Counted from the stretch's first letter, positions 37,206-48,503 are shown. The stretch: 55,791 bases of DNA from Bigelowiella natans CCMP2755 (GCA_000320545.1 ADNK01001416.1:1-55791); one strand, 5' to 3'. Notes: generated from the letters alone by a model not told the origin. A program made the numbers and translations.

Positions 37206-37871
37206 ACATTCACAATCCTGTTTTTTTGCTTTCCGGACTATGCTATTCTTAGGCGTAAGAGATCTGATAGATTGTCTAGATCATCAACAATTCCCAGAAA
37301 ATTTGATTGGCAAGATGGTTTAAGGCAGAGTAATAATCTCAATCACCGTTCGCCAATGACACGGAGCACGCCAAACCTGTTCGACAAGTCTCGCAATTTA
37401 GAAGCATCTGAAAATGAGATTCACTCTTCAGATCAACAATCACACAACAAATCCAATAGGGCAAAGAAGCCCACAAATCGAGGAAAAAGTGAAGAGAGAA
37501 AAAAATCTGATGTCAAGCTTCGCTTAAACTTTGAAGAGGAGCGGGCGAAAGCTAGAAAACGGATTGCTGAACGGCGAAAGAAGACAATGAGAGAAATTAA
37601 TCGAGCTGAGCAGGTTGGTTTTTTATAGCATATAGTACTTTTAATTCCAACAACTCAAACTGATTTTTCCCCTCAGAAGGAGGCCGAGCATAAGAGGAAG
37701 ATCAAGTGTCGAGAAGCACAGAAAAAACGAGATCTAGAGGAAAAGCAACTGCGTCGATCGAAAATATATTATCAGAATGCATTGAAAAAACGATTATATG
37801 AACTAGAATTTGCTGAAAGTATGGAGAAATTAGAAGTTGAAAATAAAAACACAAAAATTCATGGAGTTTAG
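36643..37871 (+). CDS. basic coiled-coil protein, function unknown
   Basis: I do not recognise this protein. Three exons, 36643-36995, 37253-37613 and 37677-37871, join in phase to 302 aa. Residues 1-150 are Ser/Arg/Lys-rich and look disordered. From about 205 there is a long charged helix (EEERAKARKRIAERRKKTMR ... EAEHKRKIKCREAQKKRDLE) with coiled-coil character, ending in YYQNALKKRLYELEFAESME. Intron 1 holds a (TG)n tract (37164-37204). The exon 1 frame was chosen by splice phase; another open frame over 36696-37001 does not join. Intermediate-filament, axonemal or microtubule-binding roles are all possible but not shown. Confidence 0.6.
37164..37204. repeat. (TG)n microsatellite in an intron
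   Basis: TG tract in intron 1 of the coiled-coil gene, about 50 bp upstream of the exon 2 acceptor. Confidence 0.9.
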
Positions 37872-38204
37872 TTAGGTTAGATATTCGTTAGGCAGTTGAA
37901 ATTTATAATTTACGACACAGGACATAGTGACCTGTGCAATATTAGTCAGTTATTAATAGATTGTGAGTTAAATGATATGAGCCGTACATTATGCAGTGAC
38001 CAATATGTATAATGTATGTGTAGCAAATAACACGTTTGTTGTCGCAAGAGTTAGTTATTAATTGGAATTATTGCATGTATATATATCGATCATCGTATAT
38101 CATGCGCACTGCCTTCGATCGCGTACAGAGTGCCTAGTGCTGAACATCAATGCATGTCCAGCTAGCTAGCTAGAGCCAGCCACAGCAACGTTGCGCTAGA
38201 CTAA

Positions 38205-38448
38205 TATAGGGACATATATGTCCATATACGTGTACGCGTAAGGAACACATGTACCCATGCACACCACATGTACCTAAAAAGCACACATGCTCTGTTCATA
38301 TCCACACATGCACCAAACAAGCCACTACACATGTACCAAAATGTGAGCGCTATTATTTGGCACATGTGTAGCTATGGGTACATGTGAAGTATGCGATGTA
38401 CACATGTCGTAGACGGCTACACGTATAGGGACATATATGTCCATATAC
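38205..38448. repeat. palindromic cluster bounded by identical 25-mers
   Basis: Two identical 25-nt direct copies (38205-38229 and 38424-38448), each containing the perfect 14-nt palindrome GGACATATATGTCC, bound about 195 bp. Inside, CACATGTACC occurs three times on the left (38246, 38265, 38328), and its reverse complement GGTACATGTG occurs on the right (38377-38386). The whole can fold into a long imperfect hairpin. Confidence 0.7.
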
Positions 38449-38920
38449 TAAAATAATCGGCTCTCATATGAGCACATGCGCAAAAGTGTGCATAGCTATC
38501 TAGCTATGTATGGATGCCTACAAAATATCTAGCGTCCATGTATCGTGTCGCACAGACGCATGCAGTATACGTACTAGCGTATACGCGATAGCAAATAGCA
38601 AACGTGCATGCATACGATACTGTCGTATATCTACACGAATACAACATCAAATTATTAATTTTTCTCGTATATTTATGTTAGGAAAATATTTTTGATTCAC
38701 AAATATGTGGAGTAGTAGTGCTTCTAAGTGGTAGAGGCGCCCTGCAATAGATGCCCGACCTATAGACTAATCTCCTACATCTTTCTGTTTGTAACTTCCA
38801 TCTTTCTTCCACCCAGATATTCGATTTTCGCGGAGAAATTTATTTGCATGATCATGATTAAGTATAAAGATGATACACAAGTTGTCTCTCGGCGATTCAA
38901 ACTTTTTGCTGGATCTAAGG

Positions 38921-38970
38921 TCTCCGCTCTTCTCCGTGCACTTGCGTGCCTTTGGGATGAAGGGCTTCAT
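38921..38970 (-). other. candidate form II SECIS element
   Basis: Read on the minus strand about 80 nt after the SelK UGA. ATGA (38970-38967) is followed by 13 nt, an unpaired AAA, a small hairpin GCAC-GCAA-GTGC, then GGAGAAGAGC that can pair with the 13-nt arm, and GGAGA. This matches the SECIS plan: ATGA...GA quartet, helix of about 10 bp, AA bulge, apical helix. The fit was judged by eye. Two mismatches lie in the main helix and the basal helix is weak. Confidence 0.4.
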
Positions 38971-39050
38971 ATATCGATTGATGAAAGGATCTTTTACATC
39001 CTGCGGTGTCAGATACTCGAAGCTTTGCACGAGCTAAGCTGGCACCGCAT

Positions 39051-39614
39051 TTAACCTCAGCCGCCTCCAGCTCCACTCACTAATTTGAAAAGAATATAAC
39101 TTCTCTAAAAAAAAGTTAAATTAATCAATATCTTACTCATCATTCCTGCTGGTGGTGCTGCATTCATTGGTCGGCCTAAAATTATCAACTATAATACATT
39201 GTCTGTGATTTGAAGATATGAATATTTATTTACGATTTGCTCCTCCCAATCCTCCTAGTCTCATTCCAGTAGGTCTTCCTCTAGATGAGCGGCCCGACGA
39301 TGACCGTTGGTTTACGTAAGAAGCTTTTGCTTCAGGCTGAGTAGACAGTGGAATTAGTGGAGCACAGTAACTCATTATAAATATTTCCTACATTTATGAG
39401 AGTCTCCACGCTGAGAATTCCAATTTACCGAAATGGATACCAAAAGTTAGAAGTGCAAGCAAACTCTCAGAATCATATTTGGCACTTACAACATCTTAGC
39501 GAGATCAAGCACCGTCCAGAATGCTGTTGTGACCTTCAAGCACGGGTTGGAACCGCCTCCCACCCTTACAGTTTGGGAAGAGCCATTGCTGCCCAACCGA
39601 TAGCCTGACGCCAT
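39051..39614 (-). CDS. SELENOK: selenoprotein K, UGA-encoded selenocysteine
   Basis: Small ER membrane selenoprotein of the SelK/SelS family, which works with p97 and Derlins in ER-associated degradation. Six exons close in phase: 39614-39570, 39533-39490, 39410-39392, 39336-39234, 39175-39137 and 39079-39051, giving 92 aa (human 94). A short lumenal N-terminus leads to one membrane helix (AFWTVLDLAKMFVETLIN, about 19-36). A Ser/Arg/Gly-rich cytosolic tail follows (SSSGRSSRGRPTGMRLGGLG), then Pro/Met residues. The end is SGAGGG, then TGA (39059-39057), one Gly codon and TAA, which is exactly the GG-Sec-G ending of SelK. Exon 3 is only 19 nt. Without recoding, the protein would end two residues early. 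Start codon 270 bp from the divergent fucosyltransferase. Confidence 0.85.
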
Positions 39615-39884
39615 GTGAGTCTTCTTCACTAATGATCCTTCTTTGCCAACCGTCCTTCTTCGCCAACCGCCTGCTAGATCCCTATCTCGGGCGAATTGGG
39701 GAGCATTTCATTGTCGTCTCTTTTTATTACCCTCCATTCGCCTCTTACATAACAGGTAAGTTTCTAGCTTTGTCGTACAATTAAAATCACTTGTGTTTGC
39801 AACTGTAAATAAAGATCTTGGAAGCACACGAGCAACGGTGGTCTCTCTCATTACATTCCGAAAGGAGGACACCATTCAAATGAG

Positions 39885-41026
39885 ATGGCGAAAGAGCAGA
39901 CGTCTACGATGAGTAGTGGTGGAAGTTCTGAGCGCATACCCGTCGTCAGCTTATTTATCTTGCTTCTTCCCAGACTAGCTGCAACTGGTTCCAATAACTG
40001 TTCTAACGAGCTGTTGATGCATGCGAGAACATTCGAACGAATAGCTCAGCTCGATTTGTTATATAAAGCGGACAATCAGCCTTTTTGCAGCCTTTCGAGC
40101 GATAGATGGAACCTAGACGACCTTATTCCAGACCCAGGTTTTGTTTTTGCTTTGAAAAAGAGAACAGCGACGACGGACAATTCACCACGAAACACGTACT
40201 CCATTTAAGGTGATGCAGAACGTTCTGAAGCAAATCAGAGGCTGGCTGAGTTAATTTATCGGATCCAGGTATAACTCTTTTCTTCTTACCCTGAGTTCTT
40301 TCTAAATCGGCTGTTGATATCCCATGTGCATAATCATAGAATCCTTTAAAGTGTTCCGAGGCTCGGTACGTTCAGCATATCAATTGAATCTACGCTGCAA
40401 TCTACCGATACCTTGGCAGCTCGAATTCCGGATGTTCTTTGATTTCTTAGGAAATTTTGATTACACCTCAGATTTCTTGTTGCTCGCCACTGGTCGATCG
40501 ACTGCGGTTTTGGCGCGGATATGCATGTAGGTACTCACCGTAGAAAGGCTGTGAATTCCACCCAAGAAGCAGTCTGACCCCGTATTAATTACACAAAAGA
40601 CATTGTTCAGAACTCTCATCTAAGAAATCAATTGGTTTGTGAGTATTGCACACTAACTTCAACTTTTCACCGACTCGTCGGGTTTCCGTTGGCATCACAT
40701 TCCAAAAAGGTTCTTTCCGTCGCGCTTCACGTGAGCTTGATGCTAAATCGCACTTTAATTGTGGACGACGAAGACTGGTGGTGGTTCAGAGAGGGAATGG
40801 CTTCTACCAGGTTCGGATAATTATCAACTGGCATGAGAGATAAATGTCTAAACAAAATGTTGTCCGTCATCATCAAGTACCGAAAATGATTGAGATCCTG
40901 CAGTACCCTAGAAAGCAAGCAATTTTCAAACATTGCCTATCATCCCACCACGTTGTATTTCAACACCATAAATTCGTTTTGTTTATCTTCTCAGATCCAA
41001 CTTTGAGTTTAATCAGGTAAGCGGTA

Positions 41027-41098
<72 letters not shown>

Positions 41099-41185
41099 TG
41101 TGTTTGTGTGTGTGTGTATATATAATATCGAGTATTGATACGTCATTAAAAAACTTGCAGATTTGCACAATCACCATCGTCACTG

Positions 41186-41218
<33 letters not shown>

Positions 41219-41408
41219 CTATCTAGTGCGATCCTCGTGGATCCAGTTGCCTATTTGAGAAAGTGGGTCGCTGTAATTTGGACAACGTTGTCGACGACGA
41301 TGATGATGATGATCAAGTTAACAAAAGGTGGATAATATAAGAAGTTCATATATTAAATATAGAACTGTGAAATGCATGCGGAAAGTTTTTACTACAAACA
41401 TACATAGT

Positions 41409-41454
<46 letters not shown>

Positions 41455-43120
41455 ATATATATATGTATATATATTAATATACATAATATTTTATTCTTCT
41501 AATATGTCAGATTTTGTCTTTATAGTTGTGTGCATGTGTGGTCCTATGAGGGCAAACACGTATTTGAGTAAAATGCCAACCTGCTTACAAGACTAGTTTT
41601 CATTACAGCAAAGAGAATTAGTACGGTAAGTAGTATGAAGATTGGAATCTCGACGGCTTAAAAAGAAATCTTTCCCTCACCGCATCAGTAATAATCAACT
41701 ATGCGATCGTTGCCGCTCTCTATTTGAAAAGGGTTTTATTCCACGGCGACGTGCGGTCGCTTACTGCGGATTCTTTGGCCGGGCAATATAATGACAATAG
41801 TGGCATTGACCAAAATGTGAGCTCCTCATTCTCCTACAAATCTATTATTCTAGTTTTCATTACTCGCATTGAAGAATTATAGCCTTGAGTCAGAAAAACT
41901 CTAGAAATCGCTAGTGCAGCTCACATATATGTGAAAGTTGTAATTGCTTACTTTTCCTCCTCCTCCCTCTAAGAAGGGACATTTCAGGCAGCAGCCACAG
42001 CGGGTGATCTTCCTGGAGAAAGCTCAAGATTTTTACTGCCAACACATACACCCCGAGTTTGAGGTTGTTGTCATTACTGCTACCTCTGCTGCTACTATTT
42101 TGCACTCAACCCAAGCACATCATCATCCACACCGTTTATCCAACCTTATAGCCGCCGACGCTGAATAATGAGCTCTAATATACCAATTCTCCACCAACAA
42201 CATCGCCACCACTATTATTTACGAGCATCACCACATGAGCAGCACATGCTGCCTTTTCAGCATCAGTCATCGAATGTGATCCCTACCTACCCCCCACTTA
42301 ATTGCGCAATAACAACTGCTGTTTTAGAGTATGGGGAAACTATGGTACCGCTCGAAACTGATGCAATTCCTTCTAAAACCGACGAAAATGATGCAAAATC
42401 ATATCCAAATATTGACAAACAGGTGCGTATCTTCCTCAATAGTGCCTCCAATTTGATCTTCGTTCTAGTGTAGGTGTAAATCAAGCGCACATGTAGAGTT
42501 GTGCTGAGAGCGGCATTGACATCTCATCGATATGTTTGTCGAGAAATTGTATTAACATAGGTAAGTTGTTACGTTTGTCTTATTCGTCATCGTTTATTGT
42601 GTTTGCAGATTGAATTTAAGGGCAGTAAAAACACGAACGGAAGGAAAAGATGATGATGAGGATAATGATAACAATGATTATGATGACGGAGACGACGATG
42701 ATGACCATGATAGAGAAGATACTAATGATGAAGAAGAGGACGTGTCAGCGTTTGGTGTGTCCTATATCGGAGTGCACATTCGTCGAGGAGATAATTACGA
42801 GAACCCCAACCATCCTTTTAAAGTAGAAATAATGCTCCTAACCCTTTTTCCTCGCCTCTAACTATCTTGATCTACTACTTTCCTTCTCAGCATTATCAAT
42901 TGAAAGCATTTCTTCATTATTCCTTCGATTGTATCTGTTAGAAGTATTCTCGGGGAGTGAAGTTACTTCAGAAGGAGTATCCTAAAATACAGAAGGTCTT
43001 CTTGGCCTCTGATGATCAGAATGCTGTCGAGGTAACAGCACAAATCACTTGCTAATCGCATCAATTGAAGAAAGATAAGGGCATAGAAGTAGTGTATATA
43101 AGTGTTTGCAAAAATGAGTG

Positions 43121-43161
<41 letters not shown>

Positions 43162-43228
43162 ATGCGTGCGTGTGTGTGAGTGGTGAAAGATCGAGCGCGC
43201 GCGTGCGAGAGATAGAGATAGATAGATA

Positions 43229-43274
<46 letters not shown>

Positions 43275-43863
43275 GAGACACGTCGATAACACGACTATGC
43301 GACAGTAAATTCAACGGCCCAAACGTTTCATGTATGAACAAAGGATGGGCGGGAGAGAGGCTGGAAGGCGTTAGTGAACGAGCGCCGATATAGAGGAGAA
43401 GTTAAGGGCAAACATGGCCTTGCTTCTGACGGGCTACGGTACTTAAAAAATCCCTTAGAAATGGTGTTAGAAAACAGAACTTTCCCATCCTACTAAAATG
43501 TAATGTGGACTGAAATTTCCTTGAGATGGGACGAAAGTTTGAAATCTTATGTTTCATGGATTATGCACAGATTCTATGATCTCCCCAGTGGTTTCGCTGA
43601 AAGTTGGGATTTCTTCCCGATGGTTTTTGATTTAATGCTGCTCGCACAGGTTATTTGACATTTTGTTGGCTGTTATGCTTCATTGGAAATCTGTGATCAT
43701 CATATTCAAATGCCTTTCTGGCTTTACACATGTATCGTAGAGCTCACACCTTGTCGTATCTTTGGGTTCGAATTTCGGGAGACTCGCTTTCGAGATTGCC
43801 CATGCTCTGAAGCCTGGCACTGAAGTAGTGACGCTAGATGAACCCTACACTTACTTTAAATAA
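39885..43863 (+). CDS. FUT8/NodZ-like fucosyltransferase (GT23 type)
   Basis: Golgi-type enzyme likely moving fucose from GDP-fucose to a glycan core. The N-terminus has a signal-anchor (VVSLFILLLPRLAATG). Exon starts are 39885, 40210, 40340, 40472, 40710, 40995, 41227, 41666, 41974, 42328, 42609, 42942, 43571 and 43741. Blocks in order are QNPLKCSEAR, WSIDCGFGADMH, LMLNRTLIVDDEDWWWF, CDPRGSSCLFEKVGRC, MGKLWYRSKLMQFLLKP, YIGVHIRRGDN (GDP-fucose site), IQKVFLASDDQN, and VVSLGSNFGRLAFEIAHALK near the end, stop TAA 43861-43863. A run of about 30 Asp/Glu/Asn-rich residues precedes the HIRRGD strand. Exon 8's start and one exon between 43031 and 43571 are uncertain, since phases do not close there. 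No SH3 domain follows, unlike animal FUT8. Confidence 0.8.
41032..41119. repeat. (TA)n-(TG)n compound microsatellite
   Basis: TA tract followed by TG tract in the intron after exon 6 of the fucosyltransferase. A similar TA/TG tract lies at about 41412-41465 in the next intron. Confidence 0.9.
43121..43275. repeat. (TC)n and (GATA/GA)n tracts, inverted pair
   Basis: A (CT)n tract at about 43121-43155 and a (GA)n tract at about 43240-43272 in one fucosyltransferase intron. They are mutually complementary and could pair in the transcript. Confidence 0.85.
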
Positions 43864-44549
43864 TGATGATGCGAGTCATGTAGAATTCAATCGACGCATG
43901 CCATGCATTACTAGATTACTACATGCACTACATGGCATTATATTGGCATATATGCAGCGCACTGATCGAAGTTGTTAATAATGGGCCTAGCTAGCTAGCA
44001 TTGTGCTTGTACCTGCTGCTCCATAGTGTTATTAGCACGCATGCTAGCATGTATCGTGTGCGCAGCCAGCTACACTGAACACAAATCTAAATATGCATTT
44101 TATGTATGGCACCTAGCTCGTAAAAAGTATACCCAAGCTGCATGCGTATATACAAGGCGGATGTAATTAATCAACTAGGCTTTGTTCAATGGTCATCCTT
44201 ATGTAGCTATGCTATGATGCAATCAAAGCAATGCAGCGGCTACATGCAGCGCTAATGTTGAATCTGTATATCTGTACACACGTAGTTTTACGTTTTGGTA
44301 CCCAGCTACCGCGCGCGCGTTGGTATGCACAACATGCTGCACAAATAACAAAGTACTGCTATTATTGCCATTATATACATAGGCTGGGCCGCTATACACA
44401 TGTGAATGCGTGCAAATATGCGAACCCACACAAAAGATGGCATGGTACATGCAGGCATTTCTTGTATTCTGAGTATGTACTAGACGTTTATACTAGCGAA
44501 AAAATCCCAACAATGCGAAACTTTCTTCTAGTCGCATTTGATGCTGCAA
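43864..44549. other. convergent 3'-3' spacer
   Basis: Between the stops of the fucosyltransferase and the U5-40K gene. It contains GCATGC, CTAGCTAGC and ACATGC words, GCGCGCGC near 44310, and hairpin repeat copy D. It has no credible ORF. Confidence 0.7.
44154..44280 (+). repeat. convergent-spacer hairpin repeat, copy D
   Basis: Starts AAGGCGGATGTAATTAAT, then TCAATGGTCATCCTTATGTAGC. Stem arms are TGTAGC (44202-44207) and GCTACA (44239-44244) with a 31-nt loop. The GCGCT...TTGAATCTGT tail matches copy B. Same strand as A-C. Confidence 0.8.
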
Positions 44550-46336
44550 CTACATGATTTCTCCAACAAAGATTTTTTTGTCGTTAGCACAGGAGGCAAT
44601 GATAGGCTCGGATGGGTGAAAGTCAACTTCGTTTACAGAACCTTGGTGGCCGGGGAGCTTATAGAGTATTCTCCCGTCCAAAGCATCCCAGACATAGACG
44701 AAGCGGTCAGCTGAGCCGGCGGATATGCGCGAGCCATCGGAAGACCAGGCAGCTTTGAGTAGAGTCTTGTCCATATTGTGGCGATGGCCACCAAAACGCC
44801 GCACCATTCGCTTAGTGGACACATAAGCCCTTACGTCCCAAGAGATGAGAGAATTATCCATCGAATTCGAGAGCAGGTAGCGGCCATCGGGGCTAAGTTC
44901 CAACCCCGTCACGCAATCTCCGTGTCCATCCAAAGTGTACGATACTGTGTTTTCCTTGCGCAAGTCCCACACCTAGAACATACCGTCATTATCATTATCA
45001 TTTTCATCGTCTCTTCCTCCTCGTCATCATCGTCATCATCTTACTTGAGATAATTGCAGAAAATATCGCAAAGAGGATTTAGATTACACAATCAAAACAC
45101 CTTAATTTTTTCGTCGATGCCACCCGTAAATGCCTGAAGTGAATCATCGCTGAAAGCGCACGTCAGTAGCGGAAGCGTCATCTTGTCGTCCTAAAAATCG
45201 GTAACACGGAAAAGAGGAGAAATAATGAGTTTAATTAACAAATAAAATTAATAATTTAATGAGATATTGCTCCGTATTATAATATCTAAGAATCATAATT
45301 TCCGGAAACACCTTCATTGTTTTTGTTGCTCCGCGAATGCGCAAATCCCACATCTGGTAATTACACAAATGAATTTGGAAGAAGAAAGATCAACGAGCCT
45401 GAAACCAAAAGCTTCACCCAAACACTCCGTACACATATTCAACGACTATGCGTATATAATTTACATATATAGAACGATTATAGTTGCATGGAAGTGAATT
45501 TCCACACCATTTACATAATCCTCAGAGTACGACGTTCACACGCAACACAACAGAACACAACACAACCTTGCAAGATCCATCGTCGGAAGCGGTAATCACG
45601 TATGGATCTCCTCGCCTTGATGAGCAAATGCTATTCACAAACCTGAGAATAAGAATGAGAACGCAATATAGTAAGGAGCTAATGGGATTTGTAGTCAAGA
45701 TACACATTGGAAAAATCAAATAAATAGGAAACAGCTCGTTAAGTTTGAATAAGGTCTATATATTACGATGTGTGCCCACGCAGCCTCTTGATTTTCTCCT
45801 GCGTCTCCATGTCGAAGACGACTCCTGTTCCATGTTACACAGCAACATGTGCGCATGACGCACAACCTCAGAGGAAGGCGAGTGGGGTGATGGAAGGTGA
45901 AAAAATGACGCTAAATGCGTGTCAGCTACTCTACATTTGCGCTGCTGTTGTTGCTACGGAGTGATGACTAAATATACCAGTTTTATCCGCTGAAGCACAG
46001 AGGACAAACCTTTGAATTAACCATGAATATTGGGCTGATTAGATGGAGAGAGTGGAAGAGAGAAAAAAAAGGGGTCCAAAGGGGGGGGGGATGAAAACAT
46101 CCACTTACTCGCCAGCTCGGTACCAGTCGAGGTCCAGGATGGGGCCGTCGCATCTACCATGAAGAAATCCCTCAGTAATGATGAGATGCTTTTCCATATG
46201 TGCTTGATGAAGACCCTTACCCCTTCAAAGTAGCTGTGTTGTCACACTTGCCCTCAACTGTCCATAGAACTAAGAAGGATTAGATTCATTACCAGATTAG
46301 ATAAGGCCAACGGGAATACAATCACCCATGCGAATA

Positions 46337-46382
<46 letters not shown>

Positions 46383-46514
46383 CTCACAGAGTAGCTTGTC
46401 CTGTCCTCCTGACGCCATAGTTTTACCGTCTGGACCAAACTTGCAAGCGTAGATGGGGCCCTGTAAACATCATTGTAAGTTACACCAACAACAAAGGAAA
46501 GAAAGGAGAGAGAA

Positions 46515-46581
<67 letters not shown>

Positions 46582-46971
46582 ATACATTGCACAACCGATA
46601 CACTATTACGTATACATTACTGATGAAATTATCCATGAAAAAATAAACTCGTCATATTCACCCTAATAAGAGGAAGTAAAAGTAGTCACAGGAAAAATCA
46701 GCTTGCTTACACTATGTCCGGTGAGCAGCATTGTTGGAGCTTCGAGCGTGGACGTGCGCGGCAACTGTCCCTGGGAAATAGATAAAGAAGTAATTGAAGT
46801 TTGATGCATTTTTTACATTCTGGGGTCCTTCCGTACCTTGGACTCGATGATCTGCTTCTTGACATCAGAGGATGAAGGAACTAATGCTGTGGCCATGCGG
46901 ATTTTCTTATCAATATGATCCCCATTCCCCACCGGCCCTGTAGCTACGAGTGCTCTTTTGTTCCCAAGCAT
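44550..46971 (-). CDS. SNRNP40: U5 snRNP 40 kDa WD40 protein
   Basis: Seven-bladed WD40 protein of the U5 snRNP (Prp8-binding). About eleven exons join well. The first runs from ATG 46971 (MLGNKRALVATGPVGNG) and holds the IIESK end. Then LEAPTMLLTGHS; GPIYACKFGPDGKTMASGGQ; LWTVEGKCDNTATLKG; CDGPILDLDWYRAGEFVLCA; SADKTGVVFDMETQEKIKRL; RGHTS; FVNSICSSRRGDPYVITASD; MWDLRIRGATKTMK; LTCAFSDDSLQAFTGGIDEK; and the last exon (44972-44550) with SADRFVYVWDALDGRILYKL and PGHQGSVNEVDFHPSEPIIA. The order and wording match human SNRNP40 blade by blade. Introns carry a (TA)n tract (46341-46379) and a (GA)n tract (46517-46576). It is followed in tandem by NagA. Confidence 0.93.
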
Positions 46972-48049
46972 CTCTGATAACAGACAAACAATTAGGGGTT
47001 ACGCTAGCATAACACAGTCATGTAAGAGTGCCAAGCTTCTGTTAGCCATCGCGACCGCGATCAAAGTCCGCAGTCTGGTTGTGATAAGATTCAAATTAGA
47101 CTTCTTGGATTGTCATGTACAATACAATGTAGGGCAATTACATCTGTAAAAGAAGAAAATACAATATTTAGGAGCGTAGCAAACGGCGTTTCATTTTTAA
47201 GATGATCTATCAGTTCATTCGGCATGCATTTTCACATGTCGCAAGAAAATATTTCCCTGCCTCATGCAAAAAGAGCGGGAAACGATACGAGCACAGAATC
47301 AAAAGACAATTTAATCTTGAGACATAATTTTATGGTTGTCGCATTTAAGGTTTGTCATTCATTCAACTGAAGTCAACCAAGACCAAAACAAGATCAAGCA
47401 GAAACGTGAGAGGTGCAACACCCTCAAGACACCTTCAAAGCAGCACGCGATGACGACTTTCCTCATCTGAAGCGTTTAATTGAGCAAAAGGCACACATGA
47501 ATTGAGGCGAAGGACCGTCACGGTGGGTAGCAGCGCCAGCATTGCTAGAACTAGAGAATCCAGAAAGCGGTTGCAGTGTTGGGCAGACAACGTGTGCTGG
47601 AACGTGGTGGCTGGGTCAACTCCAGAACTTGCAGTGCACACCATTCTTGGTTTCATACTTTGCGTCAAACATGGGATCGTGCACCACCAGGTTCCACGCC
47701 GACAATTGAGTTCCGCCCAGCTAGAGACGTGCTAGCGTGCCACACTTGCAAGTCCACATCTGGAAGTGTTGAACGCAGAATCACAAACAAACGAGTGTTC
47801 CAGGGTGCGACTTTGTTAGCTCCCCCGCTGGCACGGGCTAGCAGGAGAAGAAGTTGGAGACCACAGCCCACAGCCATCCCGAAAAAGAGAGTTTCAAAAC
47901 TGAAACAAGTTCAATCGCTTCCAAGCTAGCCAAGTGGAGTGCATTGCTAGCGCAGATTGGGCAGCACGCACGCACGTGCAAACAAAGTGGATCGATGGAA
48001 CGCTAGAACGTGTGCACACATGCAATTGTGGACACACACACACACACAG

Positions 48050-48121
<72 letters not shown>

Positions 48122-48503
48122 CATCCGCACATTGCTAGATTGTCACAATGTGAACGTGTGGCGATCACTAGATCATGGTGCACGCTAGCACGTGCCCTTG
48201 CATGTGCGTGATGGGTGCGACGGGTGACATCATTGTTGCAAAGGGCTAGAGGGGTGCAATGCGTGTGCACACAGCAGCATTTACGTACGTGGTTTAATTC
48301 GCCATGCACGTTCTATCGCATAGTAGAAGACAAATCAAAATCATTTGCATGGACTGAGACACCCCGCATGTGGGTCCCCTCTGTCTGCTGAAATGCGAAA
48401 GCGGCAGTCGATGAAGCATCTTAATAAGTCCATCGACATTTCAGAATAGACTCGTCCTTGATCCATGCAACCTAAGTCATACATTTGATGAGATATTTCC
48501 CGA
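46972..48503. other. tandem intergenic region (U5-40K upstream, NagA downstream)
   Basis: About 1.5 kb. The right half (47470-48340) has GCTAGC, GCACGTGCAAACA and CATGTGCGTG words like the convergent spacers, plus a (CA)n-(GA)n tract at about 48027-48121. No repeat copy and no convincing gene are seen. Confidence 0.5.

Larger units (their letters stand above)
37872..39050. other. convergent 3'-3' spacer and selenoprotein K 3' UTR
   Basis: Between the coiled-coil gene stop and the SelK stop. The left half has CTAGCTAGC, ACATGTACC and GCATGCATAC words and the palindromic cluster at 38205-38448. The right part (about 38760-39050) must be the SelK 3' UTR on the minus strand and carries a candidate SECIS. 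An open minus-strand frame at 38767-39030 is best read as UTR. Confidence 0.6.

Noticed and set aside
38728-39054. Open frames on both strands beside selenoprotein K (108 aa + and 87 aa -)
   Set aside because: They lie in the SelK 3' UTR and overlap each other. No domain is recognisable, and the SelK model explains the region.
34286-44280. Hairpin repeat as an H/ACA snoRNA because of the ACA after the stem
   Set aside because: There is only one hairpin and no H box; the ACA is part of the stem arm.
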